From assembly GCA_016208805.1 (NCBI GenBank), contig JACQXL010000198.1:1-5528 (forward strand): DNA of 5,528 bases, given 5' to 3'. A model generated the notes under the pieces. The model ran no database searches. It saw only the letters and a program-made list of their open reading frames with translations, and was not told the origin of the DNA. Source of the stretch: Planctomycetota bacterium. Lineage in GTDB: Bacteria; Planctomycetota; MHYJ01; JACQXL01. Shown here piece after piece: positions 1 through 4,705 of the stretch (positions are counted from its first letter, which is position 1; each line of letters begins with the position of its first letter). Made by a program: the position numbers and the translations under genes.

Positions 1-1017
1 AGTCGTCAACGGTTCGCGTATTAATCTGTTAATATTATTCTTAGTGGTCGAATTAATCGGTTTAATCTGTTCAATCCGTTTACTCTTGGCTTTCCATATT
101 TCGTACTGGCGCATAGCCTCGAATGCCGCGATGGCCCGTTCCGGGGTGGGGTAATTGGGCACGCCCAGTTCCTCCAGTAGTTTAACGGCAATCTGGGCCA
201 TCTCGCCGCCCATAAACGAAGTGATAATCGGCTTGGTTGATTTCTTGAACATCTGGCCGGTGACTTGGGCGACAAACTCCGGCTGTTCCTGGCTGGCCGG
301 AGTAAATATCACCAGCACGCCGTCCACGTTCTTATCGGCCAGCACCGTGTTCAGGGTGGTGGAGTATCGTTCCCTGTTCGCGTCGGCAATGACGTCAACC
401 GGATTATAGATACCGGCCCCGGGCGGCAGCGCCTTGCGCAGTGTATCAATTGTCGGTTCGGTAAAGAACGACATCTTGAGCGATTGCGATTTGGCTATCC
501 GGTCGGCGGCCAGCACGGCCGGTCCGCCGGAGTTGGTCACAATCGCCAGGTTACTCCCTTTTAATACAGGGATATTCGCATAGCGCTCGAATACCTCGGC
601 CAGGTCGAACATATCCTGTATATTCTGGACCCGGATGATGCCCGATTGCAGGAACGCGGACTGGTAGGCGATATCCTTTCCGGCCAGCGAGCCGGTATGC
701 GACGACACGGCCCGGGCGCCGGCATCGGTCGTGCCGCCCTTGAGCATCACTATCGGCTTGGTCCGGCTGACCTTGCGGGCCACTTCCATAAACTCGCGTC
801 CGTGGTTAATGCCTTCCAGATAGGCCAGGATACAGGTGGTATTGGGGTCATCGCCCAGGTATTTCAGGAGCGAGATTTCGTCCACCACGACCTTGTTGCC
901 CAGCCCGACCATTTTGGACAGCCCGATTTTCTCCTTAATAGTCCAGTCTAAGACGGCCATGCAGAAGGCGCCGGACTGCGAGAAGAATGCCGTCTTGATG
1001 CGTGGTTGATAGTTTAT
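1..1017 (-). CDS. ADP-forming acetate/acyl-CoA ligase, C-terminal fragment of a frameshifted gene (open at the left edge)
   Basis: This fragment encodes the CoA-ligase core of an ADP-forming acyl-CoA synthetase, which interconverts acyl-CoA, ADP and phosphate with acid, CoA and ATP. The frame is open for 339 codons from just after a TAA at 1018-1020 to base 1 and has no stop, so the gene continues outside the window, probably into an ATP-grasp (beta) domain. Visible landmarks in order are SQSGAF, the GLGNK and DE stretch, LAYLEGI, KPIVMLKGG, SSHTGSLAG (codon 697-699 is the histidine expected to be phosphorylated in this family), VTNSGGPA and NPVDV. It then reaches the PTPERAIAAFEAMRQYEIW segment that normally ends the alpha part, followed by a Lys/Asn/Ile-rich linker. 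It has no start of its own; the first ATG is at 958-960. It is the continuation of the 935-1366 fragment in another frame. Strong conservation suggests that the break is recent or an assembly error. Confidence 0.85.
   Translation of the reverse strand, partial: MNYQPRIKTAFFSQSGAFCMAVLDWTIKEKIGLSKMVGLGNKVVVDEISLLKYLGDDPNTTCILAYLEGINHGREFMEVARKVSRTKPIVMLKGGTTDAGARAVSSHTGSLAGKDIAYQSAFLQSGIIRVQNIQDMFDLAEVFERYANIPVLKGSNLAIVTNSGGPAVLAADRIAKSQSLKMSFFTEPTIDTLRKALPPGAGIYNPVDVIADANRERYSTTLNTVLADKNVDGVLVIFTPASQEQPEFVAQVTGQMFKKSTKPIITSFMGGEMAQIAVKLLEELGVPNYPTPERAIAAFEAMRQYEIWKAKSKRIEQIKPINSTTKNNINRLIREPLTT
52..78. repeat. Three tandem copies of a 9-bp degenerate repeat, plus one detached copy at 20-28
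   Basis: On the + strand the copies are ATTAATCGG, TTTAATCTG and TTCAATCCG, head to tail. ATTAATCTG at 20-28 is a fourth copy. Read on the minus strand the unit is roughly CRGATTRAW. The three tandem copies are in phase with the synthetase frame and encode Arg-Ile-Glu, Gln-Ile-Lys and Pro-Ile-Asn in the linker after the alpha domain. The fourth copy lies in a different phase. A DNA-level repeat expansion in a tolerant linker is the simplest reading. Confidence 0.55.
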
Positions 1018-1366
1018 TTATAGCCGCCTCCCATTGCGCGCCTTCGGAACCGGTCTCCCTGAACCCGGCTGAGATAATAGTCCCGGCCTTGATAAGCTTG
1101 CCGGAATCAACGATGCCTTTCAAGGTGGGCAGGACATACGGCGCCGGGATGCAAAAGATGGCCATATCAACCGTGGTCGGTGTGCTCTTGATATCCGGGT
1201 AGCACTTCAGGTCAAGGATAGTATCGGCATTGGGGTTAATCGGGTAGATTTTTCCTTTATAGCCGCTGGCGATGATATTCCGCAGGATGGTATGGCCCAG
1301 TTTCCCGGGCTCGCGCGAGGCCCCGATAACGGCCACTGATGCCGGATTAAAAAGTGCGGAAAGCAT
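935..1366 (-). CDS. ADP-forming acetate/acyl-CoA ligase, N-terminal CoA-binding fragment of the same frameshifted gene
   Basis: This is the start of the acyl-CoA synthetase gene: a Rossmann-type CoA-binding domain of about 117 residues. It begins ALFNPASVAVIGASREPGKLG, with the nucleotide/CoA-binding glycine pattern, and continues through GKIYPINPN, a conserved Tyr-Pro, VDMAIFCIPAPYV and IISAGFRETGSEG. I chose ATG 1364-1366 because family members begin a few residues before the LFNP motif. A GTG at 1388-1390 is in frame but adds an unusual Ile/Pro stretch, and neither start has a clear Shine-Dalgarno site. After about position 1013 the frame no longer encodes the family. It runs out of frame over the SQSGAF region and stops at 935-937. 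The family's GPNC motif, expected between the GFRETG and SQSGAF motifs, is absent from both frames. The gene is therefore probably a pseudogene, or the assembly has lost bases here. Confidence 0.8.
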   Translation of the reverse strand: MLSALFNPASVAVIGASREPGKLGHTILRNIIASGYKGKIYPINPNADTILDLKCYPDIKSTPTTVDMAIFCIPAPYVLPTLKGIVDSGKLIKAGTIISAGFRETGSEGAQWEAAINKLSTTHQDGILLAVRRLLHGRLRLDY

Positions 1367-1516
1367 AATTGGTATTGGTATCAATAGCACGGATTCTTGG
1401 CGTGGTCAAGATAATCACCACCTCGGTCTGTGTCTGATGAATTTTACTTGCTTCTGACATATGGAAAGATAGGATGGGGGGATTTGGGCGGAATTAAGTA
1501 AGGTGTTTCTATAAGC
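1367..1516. other. Divergent intergenic region between the synthetase gene and the response regulator gene
   Basis: This stretch of about 150 bases must hold the promoters for both directions. On the + strand I see only a weak pair, TTGCTT (1448-1453) and TAGGAT (1470-1475), spaced 16 bp, and a purine/G-rich run at 1472-1489. A single CTGACAT (1454-1460) resembles half of an enterobacterial Pho box, but no second copy lies at the required spacing. TAAGGTG at 1499-1505 could be the ribosome-binding site for the regulator gene. On the minus strand a 37-codon ORF (1460 down to 1347) overlaps the synthetase start and has no recognisable ribosome-binding site. No RNA gene or terminator is apparent. 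Confidence 0.4.
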
Positions 1517-2206
1517 GTGAATCTGAACCAAATGAATACGATACTTGTAATAGATGACGAAAAAGACCTGATAAAATTGGTTGACCATCATCTATCCAAA
1601 GAAAGTTTTTTGGTTATCGGCGCACGGGACGGGCGCCAGGGGCTGGATATGGCGCTCAGGCATAAACCGGACCTGATTCTGCTTGATGTGATGATGCCCA
1701 AACTGGACGGCTGGGAGGTCTGTAAACAACTCAAGTCCAGGCCTGATTTAGCTAGGATTCCGGTAATCATGCTTACAGCCCGGGCGCAGGAAACCGATAA
1801 GATTCTCGGGCTGGAGATGGGAGCGGATGATTATGTCACCAAACCGTTCAGCCCGCGTGAGCTGGTAGCCCGGGTCAAGGCGGTCCTGCGCAGATTTCAG
1901 TCGGACAGGAATAAGGAAGTCCTGAAACTGGGAGACCTGGTGATTGATTATGCCGGCCGGACGGTTCATCTCAAGGACAAGAAAGCAGACCTGACCAATA
2001 CCGAATTTAACCTGCTCTGGCACTTGGTCAATCATCCGGGCCGGGTTATCTCACGTGACGACCTGATATCGGCCGGCCGGGGCGATGATACGGTTGTGAT
2101 TGACCGGACTATTGATGTCCATATCGCATCGCTCCGCAAGAAGATGGGCAAGTTTGACAAACTCATAGAAACCGTCCGCGGGGTGGGGTATAAATTCTCG
2201 TTATGA
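1517..2206 (+). CDS. OmpR/PhoB-family response regulator
   Basis: This is a cytoplasmic two-component response regulator of 229 residues, the usual length for the family. The receiver domain (about residues 8-125) has the acidic pair D13-D14, the phospho-acceptor D57 in the LLDVMMP motif, T87, Y106 and K109 in the TKPF motif, so it looks fully active. The C-terminal winged-helix DNA-binding domain (about 135-229) has the typical LTNTEFNLLWHLVNHPGRV, DRTIDVHIASLRKK and ETVRGVGYKF segments. I list GTG 1517 because TAAGGTG lies 11 nt upstream. ATG 1532 gives the more conventional MNTILVIDDE start but has no good ribosome-binding site. The stop overlaps the arsenate reductase start by 4 nt, which suggests translational coupling, and the partner kinase is two genes down. 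A PhoB/PhoP role in phosphate control is inferred from the DUF47 and PiT genes downstream. Other OmpR-class roles cannot be excluded from sequence alone. Confidence 0.93.
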   Translation: MNLNQMNTILVIDDEKDLIKLVDHHLSKESFLVIGARDGRQGLDMALRHKPDLILLDVMMPKLDGWEVCKQLKSRPDLARIPVIMLTARAQETDKILGLEMGADDYVTKPFSPRELVARVKAVLRRFQSDRNKEVLKLGDLVIDYAGRTVHLKDKKADLTNTEFNLLWHLVNHPGRVISRDDLISAGRGDDTVVIDRTIDVHIASLRKKMGKFDKLIETVRGVGYKFSL

Positions 2207-2604
2207 TACGGGTATTATTCCTGTGTATCGGCAACTCGGCGCGCAGCCAGATGGCCGAAGGGTTCGCCCGGTCATTAGCCGGCGACCGGATTGAGATATT
2301 CAGTGCCGGTTCCAAACCGGCTGATACGTTAGAACATCTGGCCGTGAAGGCGATGGCCGAAAAAGGTATAGACATCTCGCCGGCCCGTCCAAAGGGTTTT
2401 GATAAGATACCGGCGGGCGTTGTTGATTATGTCGTCTCCATGGGTTGCGGTGATACCTGTCCTGCTGTGCCGGCCAAACAATACATTGAGTGGCACATCC
2501 CCGACCCCAAGGGCAAAGATATAGAAGTATTCAGGGATATACGGGATAAAATAGAACAACAGGTGCAAAAGTTATTCAATCTGATAACCGGGAAAGGTAA
2601 TTAA
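2203..2604 (+). CDS. arsC: Arsenate reductase, ArsC of the low-molecular-weight phosphatase-fold type
   Basis: This is a cytoplasmic enzyme of 133 residues, a normal length, which in this family reduces arsenate to arsenite through a cysteine relay. The phosphate-binding loop is C8-X5-R14-S15 (CIGNSARSQMAEG), with C8 as the nucleophile. C82 and C86, in MGCGDTCP, match the two further redox cysteines of the thioredoxin-linked ArsC type. D101 in IPDP is the probable general acid. The presence of all three cysteines argues for an arsenate reductase rather than a protein tyrosine phosphatase. The C82-C86 spacing is shorter than the CX6C spacing I recall for Staphylococcus ArsC, but it is common in related bacterial proteins. 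The start codon overlaps the regulator stop (ATGA), and the kinase gene begins 1 nt after its stop, so the gene is embedded in the two-component operon. A role in dephosphorylating the regulator is an alternative without direct support. Confidence 0.9.
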   Translation: MIRVLFLCIGNSARSQMAEGFARSLAGDRIEIFSAGSKPADTLEHLAVKAMAEKGIDISPARPKGFDKIPAGVVDYVVSMGCGDTCPAVPAKQYIEWHIPDPKGKDIEVFRDIRDKIEQQVQKLFNLITGKGN

Positions 2605-2605
2605 T

Positions 2606-3973
2606 ATGTTCCGCGGCAGTCTTTTCAACCGATTGCTTTTTACCTACGTCATCCTGATTGTCGTTTCGCTGGCCATCCTGACGCTGGTAAGCATCAGCGC
2701 ATTTAACCGAGCGCACCTGGCTGAGGTCAACCAGTATCTGGAAAACACGGCGCATATCGCGGGCGTGACAGTCCGTGACATACCGGACAACCAGCGCTTG
2801 CAGGACCGGATAAAGGAACTGGGACAAACCGCCCATACCCGTATTACTATTATCGGACCGGATGGCACGGTCATAGCCGACTCGGAGAAAGACCCGGCCA
2901 CGATGGAAAACCACAACCATCGGCCCGAGGTAATCCAGGCCCGTACTCAGGGCATCGGACATAGTTCGCGACTCAGCGAGACGCTGTCCGTACGGATGTT
3001 ATATCTGGCAATGCCCCTGAGCCCGGAACGAACTTCAGGCGAAGTCATCCGGGTGGCGTTGCCGCTCCGGCAGGTTGACCTTTTCAGCAGACAGATTTAC
3101 CAGGTGGTGATTGCGACTTTTGTCTTTCTGGTCATCCTGGCCGTGCTGATGGGCTTCTGGCTGGTTCGGGCCAAATACGACCAGTTGCGCAAGGACTTTG
3201 TGGCCAACGTCTCGCACGAACTGCGCACCCCGCTGGCGCTGGTCAAGGGCTATGTGGAAACGCTCAAGGAAGAAAACCTTGATAAGCAGAAGACCGGCGA
3301 ATTTCTGGACATCATCGACCGCAACGTCAGGCAACTGGTCAACCTGGTAGAGGATTTGCTGGAGCTGTCCCGGCTGGAATCTAATAGGTCCAGCAGAAGT
3401 ATTGTCCGGGCCAGGCCGTCCAATATCGCGCAGATTATAGAACGGGTGGCGGCCGATTTCAAACCGGCCATCTTACGGAAACAGCATACCACTAAAATTG
3501 ATATTGCCGCGCCGATGCCCGAAATAACCACTGACCCGGACCTGGTAGAAAAGGCCGTTGGCAATTTGTTGGACAACGCCATAAAATATACGCCGGACAA
3601 CGGCCGGATAGAAATCCGGGCTAAACTTGAGGCCGGCGAATTAAGGATAGACGTTACGGATAACGGCATCGGCATACCGGCCCAGGACCTGGAGCGCGTC
3701 TTTGAGCGGTTCTACCGGGTGGACAAATCACGCTCGCGCGAGATGGGCGGCACCGGACTTGGGTTGGCCATCGTCAAACACATCGTCCATCTCCACAAGG
3801 GCCGGGTAACGGTCCTCAGCCGCACTATACTTGGTCTGTTAGACCGAAGGTCGTTATCAGCCCAGTATAGTTCGTCCCGACACCGAAGTGTCGGGATCAA
3901 ACTGCCGCACTATAAGATTACCCCGGATTTTAAGCTGGCACACCTTTACCAACATTTAATCCAATCTTTATAA
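2606..3973 (+). CDS. PhoR-like membrane sensor histidine kinase with an altered C-terminus
   Basis: This is an inner-membrane histidine kinase of 455 residues and the likely partner of the regulator at 1517. It has a first membrane helix (about 11-33), an extracytoplasmic sensor loop (about 34-165, including a TIIGPDGTVIADS stretch typical of PAS/Cache-like folds) and a second helix (about 166-188). The HisKA domain follows, with the phospho-acceptor H204 in SHELRTPL. The HATPase domain has the N box (N320, N324), DNGIGIP (352-358), ERFYRV (367-372) and GGTGLGLAI (381-389). No HAMP or PAS domain fits in the 16 residues between helix 2 and H204, unlike classical PhoR. The ATG follows GGGAAAGG by 7 nt. 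From about residue 405 the usual ending (a GSTF-type strand and Leu-Pro) is replaced by some 50 unrelated residues encoded by a hairpin-rich insertion and a shifted frame. All catalytic boxes precede it, so activity is probably kept. Confidence 0.92.
   Translation: MFRGSLFNRLLFTYVILIVVSLAILTLVSISAFNRAHLAEVNQYLENTAHIAGVTVRDIPDNQRLQDRIKELGQTAHTRITIIGPDGTVIADSEKDPATMENHNHRPEVIQARTQGIGHSSRLSETLSVRMLYLAMPLSPERTSGEVIRVALPLRQVDLFSRQIYQVVIATFVFLVILAVLMGFWLVRAKYDQLRKDFVANVSHELRTPLALVKGYVETLKEENLDKQKTGEFLDIIDRNVRQLVNLVEDLLELSRLESNRSSRSIVRARPSNIAQIIERVAADFKPAILRKQHTTKIDIAAPMPEITTDPDLVEKAVGNLLDNAIKYTPDNGRIEIRAKLEAGELRIDVTDNGIGIPAQDLERVFERFYRVDKSRSREMGGTGLGLAIVKHIVHLHKGRVTVLSRTILGLLDRRSLSAQYSSSRHRSVGIKLPHYKITPDFKLAHLYQHLIQSL
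3821..3874. repeat. Long imperfect hairpin within the insertion
   Basis: ACTATACT (3824-3831) pairs with AGTATAGT (3864-3871). Outside it, CG 3821-3822 pairs with CG 3873-3874 across one mismatch. Inside it, GG/CC (3833-3834 with 3861-3862), CTG/CAG (3836-3838 with 3858-3860) and GACC/GGTC (3842-3845 with 3849-3852) stack on a GAA loop. A competing small stem, GGTCT/AGACC (3833-3837 with 3841-3845), shares some of these bases. Such symmetry is not expected from coding constraint. Confidence 0.65.
3875..3896. repeat. Perfect 9-bp stem-loop within the insertion
   Basis: TCCCGACAC (3875-3883) is perfectly complementary to GTGTCGGGA (3888-3896) around a CGAA tetraloop (3884-3887). It starts directly after the larger hairpin ends. 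No T-tract follows, so it is not an intrinsic terminator. Its outer bases TCCCG/CGGGA recur in the stem-loop at 4672-4691. Confidence 0.75.
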
Positions 3974-3974
3974 T
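3946..3974 (+). promoter_or_regulatory. Putative sigma70-type promoter for the DUF47-pit operon
   Basis: A perfect -10 hexamer TATAAT lies at 3969-3974. TTACCA at 3946-3951 is 17 bp upstream and matches 4 of 6 bases of TTGACA. The promoter overlaps the end of the kinase gene and would start transcription near 3981, about 65 nt before the DUF47 start. It would let the transport genes be transcribed separately from the regulator operon. Confidence 0.45.
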
Positions 3975-3978
3975 TCCT

Positions 3979-3994
3979 TAACACTCATTTGTTA
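3979..3994. promoter_or_regulatory. Possible operator dyad at the predicted transcription start
   Basis: TAACA (3979-3983) and TGTTA (3990-3994) form a perfect inverted repeat with a 6-bp spacer, placed just after the predicted -10 box. A repressor or a phosphate regulator could bind there. The TTAACA half resembles the repeat unit of Bacillus PhoP sites, but those are direct repeats, so the resemblance may be accidental. Confidence 0.25.
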
Positions 3995-4034
3995 TATTTA
4001 AAGCGAGAGGAGTATGGATTGTAATATTTTAGTA

Positions 4035-4040
4035 AAGGAG
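4035..4040 (+). promoter_or_regulatory. Ribosome-binding site that decides the DUF47 start
   Basis: AAGGAG lies 5 nt before ATG 4046. The in-frame GTG at 4040 begins inside this Shine-Dalgarno sequence, so ATG 4046 is the better start. Confidence 0.7.
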
Positions 4041-4045
4041 TGTGT

Positions 4046-4672
4046 ATGTTCAGTTTACTGATAAACAAGGACAAAGGTTTCTTTGATATGTTTGAGAAAT
4101 CGGCTTCTAACGCCGCAGCCGGCGCCAAAGCGTTGGTTGATTTGATGGATTCTTACCCGGCGGCGCTGGCGGAAAAGGTCAAAGTCATCAAAGATATCGA
4201 ACACCAAGGCGATTTGATTACCCATCAGACCATCGAAATGTTAAACAAGACGTTCGTCACGCCGATTGACCGGGAGGATATTCACGAACTAACTACCAAG
4301 TTGGACGATATCCTGGACCTGATGGACGGCGCGAGCGGGCGGCTGGCTATTTATAAGATTGGCGCCGTCACACCCGAGGCTAAATCGTTCGCCGGGTTGC
4401 TGGTCAGGGCCACCGACATCATCGCCCAGGCCGTGGCCTGCCTCAGGCGGTTGAATAATTGCAAAGAGGTGAACGGTTATTTCGTGGAGATTCATACCAT
4501 AGAAAACGAGGGTGACCAGTTATTCCGCCGGGCGATGGTCAACCTCTTTGCCGGCCGCGACCCGATTAACCTGATTAAGTGGAAAGAGGTTTACTATGAC
4601 CTGGAAACCGCCACTGACCGCTGTGAGGACGTGGCTAACGCCATAGAGGGAATTATAATGAAATATGCGTAA
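4046..4672 (+). CDS. PhoU-like DUF47 family protein, PiT phosphate transporter accessory/regulator
   Basis: This is a cytoplasmic all-helical protein of 208 residues, close to the usual DUF47 length. DUF47 proteins are distant PhoU relatives, usually encoded next to PiT permeases and thought to modulate phosphate uptake. Three acidic motifs typical of PhoU-type metal binding are visible: E52-X3-D56 (IEHQGD), E153-X3-D157 (IENEGD) and the D191-E194-D195 cluster near the C-terminus. The segment TFVTPIDREDIHELTTKLDD (69-88) is a strong family hallmark, followed by DLMDGASGR. There is no signal peptide or membrane helix. The permease gene begins 33 nt after its stop with its own Shine-Dalgarno, so the two form an operon. 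The candidate promoter upstream overlaps the end of the kinase gene. A 15-codon ORF starting at ATG 4014 overlaps this start in another frame. Confidence 0.92.
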   Translation: MFSLLINKDKGFFDMFEKSASNAAAGAKALVDLMDSYPAALAEKVKVIKDIEHQGDLITHQTIEMLNKTFVTPIDREDIHELTTKLDDILDLMDGASGRLAIYKIGAVTPEAKSFAGLLVRATDIIAQAVACLRRLNNCKEVNGYFVEIHTIENEGDQLFRRAMVNLFAGRDPINLIKWKEVYYDLETATDRCEDVANAIEGIIMKYA

Positions 4673-4691
4673 TCCCGATTGATAGCGGGAT
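4672..4691 (+). other. Short stem-loop between the DUF47 and pit genes
   Basis: ATCCCG (4672-4677) pairs with CGGGAT (4686-4691) across an 8-nt loop. It begins on the last base of the DUF47 stop codon and ends 3 nt before the GGAGG ribosome-binding site of pit. There is no T-run, so termination is unlikely; it may affect message stability or translation of pit. Its TCCCG/CGGGA core matches the ends of the perfect hairpin inside the kinase gene. Confidence 0.5.
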
Positions 4692-4705
4692 AACGGAGGT
4701 TTAAT

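Larger units (their letters stand above)
3819..3914. repeat. Putative small insertion in the kinase gene, bracketed by an 11-bp direct repeat
   Basis: GCCGCACTATA occurs at 3819-3829 and again at 3904-3914, a period of 85 bp. The 74 bp between the copies contain most of one long imperfect hairpin (3821-3874) and all of a perfect 9-bp stem (3875-3896). The direct repeats look like a target-site duplication, or like the repeat left by slippage. The segment lies exactly where the kinase stops matching its family. Because 85 is not a multiple of three, the insertion changes the frame downstream: without it the gene would stop at TAA 3957-3959 instead of 3971-3973. No transposase is encoded. A MITE- or REP-like non-autonomous element is the favoured reading. 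The left hairpin arm shares bases with the direct repeat, so the element boundaries are uncertain. Confidence 0.6.

Noticed and set aside
1364..1390. GTG 1388-1390 as the synthetase start
   Set aside because: It adds only a short Leu/Ile/Pro stretch not expected before the LFNP motif and has no ribosome-binding site.
1434..1460. Pho box upstream of the response regulator
   Set aside because: CTGATGA and CTGACAT resemble Pho-box halves, but their starts are 20 bp apart, not the 11 bp of a functional direct repeat, and no third copy restores the phase.
3250..3675. Long minus-strand open frame opposite the kinase
   Set aside because: It is the antisense shadow of the conserved HisKA and HATPase coding region; its translation shows no family features.
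3875..3896. Perfect stem-loop as a Rho-independent terminator
   Set aside because: It is followed by TCAAACT rather than a T-run, and it lies inside an open reading frame.
4040..4672. GTG start for the DUF47 protein
   Set aside because: The codon lies on the Shine-Dalgarno sequence itself; ATG 4046 has correct spacing and matches the family N-terminus.
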